A stretch of 64,000 nucleotides of DNA from contig BCIA01000001.1 in the NCBI GenBank assembly GCA_001599815.1, positions 310,001 through 374,000 of the forward strand, written 5' to 3'. Below the pieces are notes generated by a model, which was not told the origin of the DNA, searched no databases, and saw only the letters and a list, made by a program, of their open reading frames with translations. This document shows positions 1-10,038 of this stretch, in pieces (within the stretch, counting starts at the first letter, position 1; every line of letters starts with the position of its first letter). The position numbers and the translations under genes are program-made. The DNA comes from Furcasterigmium furcatum (Eukaryota > Ascomycota > Sordariomycetes > Glomerellales > Plectosphaerellaceae).

Positions 1-268
1 TATAGCCAGGACCGAGGCAACAGACTGGATAAGGAGCCGTGCCGGTGCATCCAAGACTTGCAGTTGCCGGGTTGCCTAAATCACAGTTTAGAAAAACGTC
101 AAACGGGGTCCTGAGCCAGCATGGCTTCCAGCGCGGCATCTTACATGAAGAAAAAGGACCGGAGTTGGCGCAGCAGTAAAAAGAGCCTCCGTTTGTGCAC
201 CTGTAGGCGGCTGCGTTAGTGAAAGATGCTAGGCCAACGACGGCTCCGAGAACACGAAAAGCCAGCAT
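1..268 (-). CDS. Small cysteine-rich secreted protein (3'-truncated by window edge), hydrophobin-like Cys order
   Basis: ATG at 268 on the minus strand opens an N-terminus with a typical signal peptide (MLAFRVLGAVVGLASFTNAA). Exon 1 is 145-268. A 69-nt intron occupies 76-144, with donor GTAAGA, branch-like TCTAAAC and acceptor TTTAG. Exon 2 runs from 75 off the left edge. After splicing the mature part shows cysteines in the order C, CC, C, C, CC, with the junction itself completing the fourth-position Cys codon. Hydrophobins have C-CC-C-C-CC-C, so the order fits with the last Cys beyond the edge. The spacings (about 7-8 residues each) are shorter than in classical class I or II hydrophobins, so another family of small cysteine-rich secreted proteins is equally possible. 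The intron is divisible by three, so unspliced reading stays open and could mislead automatic annotation. The gene was too short and too spliced to stand out as a long ORF. Confidence 0.72.
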   Translation of the reverse strand, partial: MLAFRVLGAVVGLASFTNAAAYRCTNGGSFYCCANSGPFSSCKMPRWKPCWLRTPFDVFLNCDLGNPATASLGCTGTAPYPVCCLGPGY

Positions 269-1393
269 GGTGAAGTTTTCGTCTGTCAATGTAGATACTT
301 GTGAAATATTAAGGAGTCTGAAGTAGCGTGTGAAGAGGAGGGGCTGGATATTTATATTGAAGAGCGCCCGAGACCCAAATGTATTAGATGATCGATACAC
401 AAATGGCGGCAGAGTATGCGTTCCAAAAGCCCACTCTACGGGCCGAAAGCCGTCATCCGTTGAAGTACTGACACATCTCGACGCTCTTCGCATAGGGGCG
501 TGACAGGGTAGGCCACGGTTTGTGGGAATGTCTCTCGATCTCGGTACAATGGACAAGGTGCACACATGCGTTGCAGCAAGCCACCTCGGTAGTAACCCTC
601 TTTCGGAATTTACGGAATTCGCCTAGAGACTTAATAAAGCACCGCAATTTTGTCAACGTATCATTTGCACGGCTGAAATGCATGAACTGAAGTCACTTGA
701 CTGGTGAAGTTCGTACTTTGGCTTGCTTCCACCCGCTTGCAGAACGCCACCCCCGCACAAGGCAATGACAGCGGTTGCGCGGCCCTCTTACCGATTGGGA
801 GTGCATTCCAAAGAGGGGATTTCGCTGAAGAGAGTCCAATGATGCATAGTATTGGAGCAAGATGGCTGTCACACCGGGAGTATTTGAAACGTTGCATATG
901 GTTGAGCGAACCACCGACAGCTGCAGTTTAAATTACGGATGATACGTTTGCGTGATGCCAGCCACCGTGTAGATTCGTATGGATTGTCGAACTTATGTTG
1001 CCATAGGTTGGCTGGGGCATCTAATCCTCGTATCCCAATAAAGCCTGTGAAAGCATGGGGAAGCTGCGGAGGGCCGGCTTCCTCATTGCTGGCATGACAC
1101 ATTATTCTTCACTTTCCTCCCTTAGTCTTGGAATGTGCCGTAAACGTGAGACAAGATCTTGGTCTGCTAATCTGGGGACAATCTAGCGACTTCTAGGGGG
1201 GACTCTGCATCAGCACACAATCTTGATATTGAGCATTGACAAAATATCAACAAAATAAGAAAGACGGGCCAATTAATTAGTCGTTACCACAAATTCCAAG
1301 ACCATTCAGACTTTTAGTTACGAAAGAAATCCTCTACAACCGTTCACCCCGGTGAAACCTCCTGCCTTTCTCGGGTCCCTTAGATGAAGGCTG
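269..1393. other. Intergenic spacer, promoter of edge gene
   Basis: About 1.1 kb with no convincing coding segment on either strand. Short open frames here have no start context, splice sites or protein-like composition. It holds the promoter of the gene starting at 268 and the 3' flank of the gene ending at 1394. Confidence 0.5.
349..356 (-). promoter_or_regulatory. TATA box of the Cys-rich secreted gene
   Basis: TATAAATA on the minus strand, 81-88 nt upstream of the ATG at 268. Spacing is normal for a fungal core promoter. Confidence 0.45.
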
Positions 1394-4206
1394 TCACATC
1401 CTTTGTGCGCAGCATCTCTTTGAGCGGGGAAATATCAAAAAGGGTTCCGAGAGGAGGCTTTCCGCTTGTGACGCACAATCTCCAAATGCAACATGAACCA
1501 TGTTCTGTAACCGGCAAAGTATCGCTCGACGCGCAACATCATCCTCTGTCGCCTGACTCATGGCGTCGACCAATTCAGCGAAACCGTCAAGCGCGGTACA
1601 TGTCCCTGTCACCCATGAAAGTCTCGTCGGTATGATTTCTTTCAAACGACTGAACTGTCGCTCGGTTCCAAATTCGACGATCCTCGGGATGTCCAAAAGC
1701 GGTGGTGAGCTGTCTTCAATGGGTTCATGACCCCAACGGCAGCCAATCAACGCAATGGCCCGACCACAGATCTCGCGGAGCTCACTCCATCGTTGACCAA
1801 TGCGAGGGAACGACAGATGATCCCCGGACGCTGCAAAGCCCTGGGGTTGGAGATCCTGCTCCATGCAAGCGGCAACAGAGTTCAGGACTGCGGGCAGATT
1901 CTCTTTTGTCAATAGTAGTGTTCCACCGCATGCAGGTGTCCTCTTGCCCACGAAATGGCCGGTTTCTTGTTTGTAAACCATGCATGCCAGGGTACGAGAC
2001 AGTGCCTTGCGCATCAGCTGTCGCGCCTCGTGATAAAGGCCTGGAGTGATTTGTAGATGCGCGTGAAGACAGTTGACAAAACCGATGACGCCTGCAAAAG
2101 CCTTCGTCGCAACCTTTTGCTTCTCGGTAGTAGACTCTGCGATAAGCGAGTTGCCCGTAATTTGATCCAGATAGAGAATGAGACCCGAAAACCCCACCCT
2201 CGTGTATAAAGCAATAAAAAGATCCCGGAGGACTCGTTTACCGATGTGTTCAGACAAGGGTGCCAGGTCGGGGTGAATGTCGACGACGTCAGTGTAGTAC
2301 TGACGGCAGACTGGAAGTTTCTGCAGCGCTGAGGCTATCTTCCTATGAATTTTCGCTTCGACTGTGGCCAGGTCCTGGAATCCCGGGTAGAGGACGACGT
2401 CTGAGAACATAATCGTACCACCGTTGGAACCGGCCGGCAAGTTGCGATTCGCGGTTGAGCCGTAAATCCAAAGCGCCATTTTGAGGCGGCTTTGGCGATC
2501 AAGAAGGTCCCCGTACTGTGAGATACTTGTTGGATCATTCTCGTTACGGCTCTACTCCACGTCTCATTAGCTGAAGAAACAGGCATGGGATTTGACACTG
2601 AACACTTACGTCGCGGGTAAGGGCCGCTGCTCTTTCGCTCATCGGAGCCATTATGGAGAAAAGGCACCCGAAAATTAAGAGGATGTATGCTTGTTGCTCT
2701 CTCTCATTCGTGCGTTCCATGTTCGACAATTCTTGAAGTTGCCGGATCATGTGAAGCTCCAAACAGCGTGTGGCCACCCAAGACAGACGAATGACTAGCT
2801 CATCCTTAAAATAGTTTCGGACTTCTGGTGGGAGAAGGCCCGTCCCACCAAATGGCAGCATTTCTACTGGTTCCAATGTTGTTGTCGCGGCTGCCATCGC
2901 CAGCCAATCCTACGAGGAAGTTAGCATTCAAACTTGACAGTCGGAGAATGGTACGACCGGGGCCACTCACGAGATATAGTGGTTTTCGAGGCTCGCCATC
3001 GTCGTTGAGAAAGGTAATCTGAGCTTCAAGGGGCGACTCTTTTACCAGAGAACAGATTGCGGATGACATTTTCGCGCGGCTCGGTCTGTGCCAGTGCCGA
3101 GGAGCCTTGTTCTTGACATCGAAGAGAAGTTCGTGTGCTGAGATAGCAAGTTTCCATGGCACGATGATCCGACCAGCGCTTGTTTGGAACGTCGCAGCTT
3201 CTCGTTGGAGCCCATGGCAGACAACGTCCATCAAGTAGTATTGGAGGCTCCAGCCGTCAGCTCTTGTCCCTGAGAATATTAGGCGCTCGCGATGCGTGAC
3301 AGCTACGGCGCATAATTAGTGGAGGTCCGACGCAAAACAGTAAAGATTACCTTCTTACCTGACAAGACCGTACCGGCTTCTATGATATCCAGGAACTGGG
3401 CCTTCGTGCAAGGTGTCCTCCAGATCCTGCTAGTCCCAAGGATCTTGCGACAACCATCGCAAGGTATGCCGCCAGTGCACTGCGAATCAGGTTGGCAGGT
3501 GGAGTACTCATGGGAGCTGTGAGGAACTGACCTTCACTCTCGATAGTCTGCACCGAATGCAGGCGCCACCAGTGACATTGAGCTTCTGCCGCGCCTCCGC
3601 CTGCTCTTTGGTCAAGGGGCCACGTTTCCCTCCTCTCCGTTTTGGCGGCACCTGCCAGTTTGCCGATATTATAGGGCGCGATATTGGCCGTGCCGTAAGT
3701 GAAGATGTGGTGGACGGGGTGACTGGCATTGGCAATGTCTCCGCAACTCCAGCAGGAGGGAGGACAATAGCTTGTCCAGTGTTGGTTGGGTAGGCCATGT
3801 CCATTGAGGAGCTCGGTAGGCTGAGGTCAGTCGGATTGATGGGATAATTGTTCAATGTGTCGATCGAAGAGCTGGGTGCCGAAAAGAAATCTAACATTGC
3901 GCCAGCGTCAGGACACAGTAGAATGCCGGGAAGTACAAAGGTGGCTGTACTCAGACTTGTGGAATCATGCTCGAACTCATCCAGAGAAAAGAGAGTACTC
4001 CAGTCATTAGCCATCATTTCTCCGTTGATGTCATGTCGAGTGGCAGATGGCTCGATTGGTGCGCTGGGTGCCTCAATCTGGAATTCGACAGGTTGGTCGT
4101 TGGCGGGAGCCATCCCGAGCTCAGCCATCCCGAGCTCAGCCATATTCAGCCCAACAGAAGGTGATACCGGGCCTAGCCCATCGGGGAACGGATCGAAATC
4201 AAACAT
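1394..4206 (-). CDS. Zn2Cys6 transcription factor with mid-protein zinc cluster
   Basis: Five exons on the minus strand: 3532-4206, 3359-3479, 2971-3302, 2610-2909 and 1394-2551. Phases agree and give 861 aa. A basic stretch (PPKRRGGKRGPL) leads into the cluster: C216-X2-C219-X6-C226-X5-C232-X2-C235-X13-C249, the binuclear zinc-binding pattern of fungal DNA-binding regulators. The cluster is split by the first intron and sits after a ~215-residue acidic, Ser/Pro-rich N-terminus rather than at residue 20-50. This layout is seen in a large uncharacterised Pezizomycotina group. The ~600-residue C-terminal part is mostly helical with no motif I recognise. The N-terminus has MAELG twice in tandem, encoded by a 15-bp duplication. 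An additional upstream exon is possible: donor after 4274 and acceptor before 4217 would splice in frame (VEPG|THEMFDF), so the start may be earlier than 4206. Targets unknown. Confidence 0.8.
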
Positions 4207-4939
4207 TTCATGAGTACCTAATTGATGTGTATGAGAAGTTTTGCCACAGATACTTGGGTTGATAACCGCTTACCGGGCTCAACAGCCGGCTCCCGATCCC
4301 CATCGGCCACAGTGGATCCGAAAACGAATCCGCTGTGTGATGGCCCCGGGAAAGGGGCTTCACCGACGACAACGCGAGGCTCTGGGCCACCGAGAAAGAG
4401 GGACGAGGATGGATGTGGGCGAGAGACTCGAAACAACCAAGGTCCATGAGCGTGGGATCGTCTCCCTCGCTCGTCGGAAGTGTTCCCATGTTGATGACCA
4501 AGGGCCTGTTTGCTGGGTTGCTTGCGGTTTGGATGATGGGGGAATGGACTACTATATATACCTGAAAACAGATGGTCGGGGACCGTTGTTCATGTGCTCA
4601 AAAGGAGGCTCCTCCCTCCAAGTTGACAGAAGCAATGCAACAATTCACCGAGCGAGAGCGTCTTGCCCAATAATGTCCCTGATCGGTACAACCAGACCCA
4701 CATAATATTCTCACAAGCCAATCACACTCGTAACCGGTACGGAATACTAGCCGTCTCCTTCAGGGTCCCCATGCATGCTGCCACGCAAAATGGGGGTCAC
4801 GCACTCACGGCGGGGGGTAATTCCAACGAGGACGGCGCGCGGTGCGTCTGACGTTTCGGATGCAGTCTTATCCTCGAGGTCCACTCACCGAGCAGCCAAA
4901 AAAAAAAAACAGATCCGAAGTAGATAGAGCCAAAAAGAC
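4207..4939. other. Upstream region of the Zn2Cys6 gene with possible extra 5' exon
   Basis: On the minus strand 4274-4430 is open in a frame that joins the Zn2Cys6 gene through a 56-nt GT-AG interval (4218-4273). No good ATG was found for it, so it may be leader sequence. The remainder, including the A-run at 4899-4910 downstream of the 5S gene, carries nothing else I can support. Confidence 0.35.
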
Positions 4940-5058
4940 ACATACAACACCGGGTATTCGCTGGTCGTCACCGACCCAACTACTAATCCAGCCCTCATTG
5001 GCTTATCTATGGGAGAGCGGACGGGATCCCGAGTTTTCCAATGGGTATGGTCGTATGT
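4940..5058 (-). rRNA. 5S ribosomal RNA gene, copy A (variant)
   Basis: The 119-nt minus-strand sequence starts ACATACGACCATACCC and ends GGTGTTGTATGT, as fungal 5S rRNA does, with the internal control segment around GTTGGGTCGGTGACGACC. Compared with the two other intact copies it differs only at nt 18 (C to U; position 5041) and nt 61 (G to A; position 4998). These two nucleotides pair in helix II, so pairing is kept. A TATA-like TTATGA begins 29 nt upstream, where Neurospora 5S genes require a TATA element. A T-run (TCTTTTTGG) follows as a pol III terminator. Dispersed single 5S genes outside the rDNA repeat are usual in Pezizomycotina. Confidence 0.95.
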
Positions 5059-5115
5059 ACCAGGGACTTGTTGTGCTGGATTCATAAGGCATTCTGCGAT
5101 GGCCACCTTCTGCCC

Positions 5116-5165
5116 TGTGAGACCCGTGTCTAAACTGCGGCGTTCAAGCTTGATCGGTCAAATAT
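5116..5165 (-). pseudogene. Relic of the 3' end of the hypothetical gene at 7917-8690
   Basis: About 46 nt here match 7981-8026 (the C-terminal coding part of the neighbouring hypothetical gene) with about 7 mismatches and no gap by eye. The minus-strand reading FDRSSLNAAV is followed by TAG where the intact gene has TGG (FDRSSLNIAVW). Only this short segment is recognisable. It is a decayed copy or a degenerate end of a duplicated segment, lying 58 nt upstream of 5S copy A. Confidence 0.6.
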
Positions 5166-5360
5166 CAACGACCCCACAATGCCGCCGCATTCGCCTTAGG
5201 GACCGGTCTGAGGTGTCTAGGTCATCTTGGGTCTACGTGGAAAGGTCAACAGAACCATAGTCAAAATAATCAAATTCAATTCACTACATAACAATAACGC
5301 GCTCGCTGTCTGGTAGTGGATAGAAGAAATAGATTAAGTTCCTCCCCGGGCTTTGTTCGA

Positions 5361-6941
5361 TCAAAGCAGCATGAAAAGTCCTAGTCCAACCACGAGTCCT
5401 GTCCAACCACACCTTTCCAGGGCAGATGCTCCGGCTGGGACGAGCTGAGAGGGCTGACCCTGAGGCGGCTGGGTTTGGGGAGGCTCTGTTTCTGAGGAGC
5501 TTGAATCCTCGTTGACGGGTGGAAGAGAAGGCTTGGGCTTTTCCGAGTTTTGCGAGTTGGTGGGAGGAGTCGGGTATTTGGTTGTAGTAGTGGGGTCAAC
5601 TGGATCGTTTGTCGAGGTGGAGGAGCTCAAGTAGTCTGTTGACGCGGAGCCAGTCGGTTCATCTGTTGACGTCGAGGTGGTTGAATCCGTGGGGCAGTCT
5701 GTTGACGCGGAGTCAGTCGGTTTATCTGATGGCGTCGAGGTGGTTGAATCCGTGGGGCAGTCTGTTGTGGTGGTGGTACTTGTCGTGGAGCAGTCTGTTT
5801 CGGCGGTTGTCCTGGACGTCGTTGAGGGTGATGTGCTTGATTCGGAGGATAGTGGGTGGGAAGAGGGCAGGGCAGTCGAGTCTGACGAAGAAGTCGAGGG
5901 CGCTGAGGAAGGGGACTGTGTTGATGATGCTGATGCTGATAAAGAGACCCCCGATGATACGGAAGACGAGGGCCCCGAGGAAGACGAGGGCTCTGAGGAA
6001 GACGCCGATGAAGGTCCCGACGCTGAGGGTTCCGAGGACGATGGAGGGTCTATCAATGTCGAGGAAGAAGGGGGTTCCGATGATCCATAAGAGGATACCT
6101 CTGAAGCAGATGTTGAAGGGACGGGCGACGAGGTCGAAGAAGGCAACTCTGAGGATTCTGAAGCTGAGGGCTCGGACGAGGATGATGCCGACGAGGATTC
6201 TGCTGAAGATGACGCCGGCGATCTTGAAGACGCTGCGGAAGATGTCGACGAAAGCTCAGAACTCGAAGAGGCCAAGGTACTACTGCTCGCAGGAGGATCT
6301 CCCCCACAATCGGCACACTTGAGATCCCAAACATCATAGCCGCTCGGGTCCAAGTTACACCTCGTGGGATCATACGACGAGATCTCGCACGCGGGCCAGA
6401 CTACCCTCTCGATCCTCCACGAGCGACACCTCGGATTCTGACTACAATGAAGCGCGCATGCTTCCCGCGTCATATCCTCCGGCCTGTCAAAGTATCCGAG
6501 GTCGTTCCCTGGGTACCCGGGGCAGCGGACATGGGCGCCGCACACGAGCCACTGGGGCGCAGGCTGTATAATCCGGCACTGGGGAATGGAGCATGAGTAG
6601 CAGTCCCTGCTAAACACGGGGTATCTCGTCGGCGAAAACTGGCAGTTATCCAGCGGTATCGATGCGATCTCGCACGCGGGCCAGAAACGGCGTTCGACCC
6701 TCCACGATACGCACGCGGGGTTGTCGAAGCAACGGCGCGCGCAGCCTGCCTCCGTCAGGTCCTCGGGCTCCTTGTCGAAGTAGCCGAGGTTGTTGGTCCA
6801 GCCTGGGCAGTCGGCGGTGCCGCAGATGCGTCCTGCTGGCGGGGGAGTGATTGCCTGGCAGGGCACCTGGGAGGAGACCAGGCCGAGGTGGAGGGAGAGG
6901 GAGAGGGCGCCCAGGATCGAGAGGAGCATTGTCGGAGGCAT
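5361..6941 (-). CDS. GPI-anchored-type cell-surface protein with two PAN/Apple-like modules and Ser/Thr-rich stalk
   Basis: Single exon, 526 aa. A signal peptide (about 1-24) precedes two homologous ~85-residue Cys-rich modules (about 28-118 and 122-212). Each contains CPG...LGYFD, an EDLT/EDMT-EAC helix, a CxSWR.ER..WPACEI block and a terminal Cys. This resembles PAN/Apple folds of fungal wall proteins that bind proteins or carbohydrates, which is my inference. Residues ~215-490 are a Ser/Thr/Pro stalk expected to be heavily O-mannosylated, including a tandem 63-bp duplication. The extreme C-terminus is hydrophobic (LVVGLGLFMLL) after a small-residue region (PAGAS), matching a GPI-attachment signal. 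Likely role: surface or wall adhesin-like protein. Confidence 0.82.
   Translation of the reverse strand: MPPTMLLSILGALSLSLHLGLVSSQVPCQAITPPPAGRICGTADCPGWTNNLGYFDKEPEDLTEAGCARRCFDNPACVSWRVERRFWPACEIASIPLDNCQFSPTRYPVFSRDCYSCSIPQCRIIQPAPQWLVCGAHVRCPGYPGNDLGYFDRPEDMTREACALHCSQNPRCRSWRIERVVWPACEISSYDPTRCNLDPSGYDVWDLKCADCGGDPPASSSTLASSSSELSSTSSAASSRSPASSSAESSSASSSSEPSASESSELPSSTSSPVPSTSASEVSSYGSSEPPSSSTLIDPPSSSEPSASGPSSASSSEPSSSSGPSSSVSSGVSLSASASSTQSPSSAPSTSSSDSTALPSSHPLSSESSTSPSTTSRTTAETDCSTTSTTTTTDCPTDSTTSTPSDKPTDSASTDCPTDSTTSTSTDEPTGSASTDYLSSSTSTNDPVDPTTTTKYPTPPTNSQNSEKPKPSLPPVNEDSSSSETEPPQTQPPQGQPSQLVPAGASALERCGWTGLVVGLGLFMLL
5641..5766. repeat. 63-bp tandem duplication within the Ser/Thr stalk
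   Basis: Two adjacent units (5641-5703 and 5704-5766), each starting GACGCGGAG and containing GTCGAGGTGGTTGAATCC, differ at only a few bases. They encode a repeated Asp-Cys-Pro-Thr-Asp-Ser-Thr type motif on the minus strand. Unit length is a multiple of three, so copy-number change keeps the frame. Confidence 0.85.
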
Positions 6942-7916
6942 GGCTGGCTACTGGGCGGCTGGTGAGCAGGCAAGAGGAGAAGCCTGGAGCGTGAAGTTGT
7001 CCGGAGACGCTCGTGGCAGGTAATTCACGCTATTTGGATGGCGAGCGAGGTCTGCGGCTGCCTGTGACGAACAACAATAATAATGCACGTTGGTGATAGA
7101 GGCTGGGCCCCTTTTCAGCTGCCCATATCCCTACCTGTCAGCTGGACCCCTGGTCAGTGCCAACAGGACAACAAAAGTCCCTCGACATGGGTAGGGTGAC
7201 ATGGATCAGACGGCGGCAACCCCGATTGTGAGAGCGCGCAGCCCTACGAGGCAAATTTGATCTTCCCCCAGACTTGTACTTCTTCAACTCTCCATCATTG
7301 TCCAATTCAAGCCAAACGATGCGCTGATTACCAATCGCCAACGACAGCCAGAAGATGCAGCCAGACACGCTGACGCGCCAGTCAATGGCAACAGCATCTC
7401 ATCAAACCCAATCTAGAATGGTTGTTGACCGTTGGTGTTTGTGATACTTCGTTACCCCAACAATATCGAGCTCGCTTAGCCAGATGGGGACAGCGATGCA
7501 ACATCGTATGGTGTCATGCTGCTGCAAGCTGTCGGCCTACTGCTAACATTCCCCTCATTGGCTTCGCTGATCGCCGCCAAGTCCCAGGCCTCGTTGCTCG
7601 GCGGTGCTTCATATCAGAGGCGGAGTGTCAGGGTCCAGTGGTCGCGCACCCGTCGCAGGATCTACTCCGCTTTAAACCAAAGGCCATCGTCCCTGTCCGC
7701 TAGAATCAGCGTTAGATCCGTAGATATTATTCAGTGTGGGTGATTTCATTGCATTGATGGCCTCTTCTATCTGCCTGTTGGATCGTAGGTGTGGAGGTGC
7801 GGATTTTCCAGAAGCGACTCGAATCATACTAAGTAGCCGCCGCGCACCCAGTCCCGAAACTCATAACTCCTCTTAACCAAAGTTCTTAGTCAAACTAATA
7901 TTCCCCGCCGGGCTCT
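6942..7916. other. Intergenic region
   Basis: About 975 nt between the start of the PAN-module gene and the stop of the hypothetical gene. No supported coding segment or RNA gene seen on either strand. Confidence 0.5.
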
Positions 7917-8690
7917 CTACGATGCCACCGAAGGCAACACCGGGGCCAGTGGAGTGAAATGCTCATCGCCCCCCGCTGTTCGTGAGACAGGTGTCCAGAC
8001 TGCGATGTTCAAGCTTGATCTGTCAAAGACCGAGTGCGGACGCAACGCCAGCGGCAGAAGAAAGCCGAGGGTGTGCTGGGCCGCGAGGCTCTCGATGGCG
8101 TCGTAGACGGACTCGGCGGTCAGGGTCTCCGGTGTCTTCATGACGGTGAGAATGGATATCAGCTTGTCATCCGGCTGGTACAGAAGCCAGATCGCTGCAG
8201 CACCGCGGGCTTTGGCAGCGTCGCGGATGGCCGGATAGACCTGGCGAAGTTGCTCCTCGATGCGGTCGCCATCGTAGCTCCAGCGCTGCAGGCGATGGAG
8301 GCCGTGGGTCTCGGGGTGGGAGAAGTTGTGCGCCCCGGCAACCCTCCAGGCCCACCGGTCGACCTTCTTCCACATGGGCCACTCCCAGAACTTCTCGGGC
8401 GGATCGCCCACCTCATAGACGTTGCTCGTCCAGTCGTCGTACTCGGCCGCGTCCTCCCAAGTGTCGAACAGATAGCGCCCGCCCACCATGATCTGCCCGG
8501 TGACGGGATGGGGGTGGTAGGGCACGTATTTGATGTACATGCCCTTTCGGAGGTCCATCTCCCGGCGGCTCATGTTCTGCTGGTTGACGGCGTCGGCAAT
8601 GTTGGACACCCTCTCATCGAGAATCAAGTCAGCGGTGAAGGCTGCCTCCGCCTTGATCTCGCCGATATCGTAGCCCTTGATTCTAGACAT
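7917..8690 (-). CDS. Conserved-looking hypothetical protein, soluble
   Basis: Intronless. I chose the ATG at 8690 (MSRIKGYDIGEIKAEAAF), giving 257 aa; the frame stays open for 66 more codons upstream, but those residues read like leader sequence. There is no signal peptide or membrane segment. The protein is rich in Trp and acidic residues, with blocks such as GGRYLFDTWEDAAEYDDW and FWEWPMWKKVDRW. The alternation of short strands and helices would suit tandem alpha/beta (ferredoxin-like) domains, but this is only an impression and I do not recognise the family. A short damaged copy of its 3' end lies at 5116-5165. Confidence 0.68.
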   Translation of the reverse strand: MSRIKGYDIGEIKAEAAFTADLILDERVSNIADAVNQQNMSRREMDLRKGMYIKYVPYHPHPVTGQIMVGGRYLFDTWEDAAEYDDWTSNVYEVGDPPEKFWEWPMWKKVDRWAWRVAGAHNFSHPETHGLHRLQRWSYDGDRIEEQLRQVYPAIRDAAKARGAAAIWLLYQPDDKLISILTVMKTPETLTAESVYDAIESLAAQHTLGFLLPLALRPHSVFDRSSLNIAVWTPVSRTAGGDEHFTPLAPVLPSVAS

Positions 8691-9911
8691 GTTACGGAAA
8701 GTTGGGTTGAGGTGTGAGGGGGTAAATGATGGGGGAGCCTGAGAAGGGTCGGTGCTTTCACTCGGAGGCAAGGTGCCCTTACTTATATATTCCCGGCCTC
8801 CCGGGCAATCACTGCTGAAAAGGCATCGTGGTTGCTTCGCGGCTGAGAGAGGGGTAGGTGAGACTGACGTGAGACTAGCAGAAGCCACTTACAAACCTTG
8901 TTCTGCCCGGGCTGACATTGGACCAGTGAGCAGACCCCAAGAGCTGTATATCAGGAACCTTAGTAGCTATGCATACAGTAGGCATGCTAGCATTTAAAAG
9001 ATGAGAATCGCCTCCTGGCGTCTTGTCGCTGCCTTAAGTGGGAAGTTTTGTCTGCCTTCTACGGGAGTTGGAAGTGGCTGGGGAAGTCATCCAGGTTGGC
9101 AAGCACTGCAGGCCCCATAGACTGGGCGACCATTTTGGTGTCTTGCTTTTTGTTCTTCGGAGACAATTTTTGTTCTTGCATCCTCCCAGCATAGTGGTTA
9201 GAAGTGCATCAGCCTGGCATCTCTCTATCTCGTGTCTCACTCTGCTGCACCAGCTGGGTATTCCCCGCTCTACAATGAGCCATGTGTGCATATAGTATAT
9301 CACCTCTTGTCAGCCCACTCGTAAAGCTGTCATTCCATTCCTGTGGTTGACCGGTACTCCACTTGTAAGCAAGCGGAGGGTGTGTCAGGGAGCCGAAGAG
9401 GCCATTCCAGTCCGAGGAGCCAGTGAGTAGACCAACACAAAGATAGCCCAGCCCGGGCTTGCAGCATTGAATTAAGCCACCGCACCGGTATCACCTGCTT
9501 GTCGAGGTATTAGATCGCCGCTTCCTGGCAGGAAAAAGACGCAACCTTCCCATTATGTTCCACTCCTGCTCGGCACATCATACACGAGGTAGATTTGGCA
9601 CATAACACTAAAAGCGGGTGATCTGCCGACCTTCTCGATCGGGAAATCGGCCCCGGATTCAGGGTGCTGACCACGGCTGACAACCCACTGCCGTTCCATC
9701 ACACTGCAGATGCGGAGCCGAAATCAAGATAACCGTCGCCCCAAATCGGGAGAAGGGCCCTCTGCGGTTGCATTCTTGGCATGAAAGCTCGCAATTCTGC
9801 GTACCACCTTCCATGATGAGTGGACAAGCCGATCCAGTCCGCTCAAGTCGCGCACTTCCGAGGACATCCTCCATCGACACGCTTGTGGGGGTGACAGACA
9901 GGCAAGATTTG
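8691..9911. other. Intergenic region
   Basis: Holds the divergent promoters of the genes starting at 8690 (minus) and 10039 (plus). A degenerate tRNA-like stretch near 9187-9256 was considered and not accepted. No coding segment found. Confidence 0.5.
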
Positions 9912-9918
9912 TATAAAT
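9912..9918 (+). promoter_or_regulatory. TATA box of the gene at 10039
   Basis: TATAAAT on the plus strand, about 120-127 nt upstream of the ATG at 10039. Confidence 0.45.
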
Positions 9919-10038
9919 CCCGGGTCTTGTCCGCCGGTGACCTCGTCTTTCGGCCAGCCATTCCGACATCTGAGCCTAACTCCGTCAATCCTGTTCCCCT
10001 TGCCAACCCCATTGACCTTCTTGGGAACCATCGCAGCC

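Noticed and set aside
9187..9256. tRNA-like stretch with an A-box-like TAGTGGTTAGAAG and CCCAGC/GCTGGG ends
   Set aside because: No GGTTCRANNCC B box or T loop, no proper anticodon stem, and the distance between the paired ends is too long; at best an extremely decayed tRNA.
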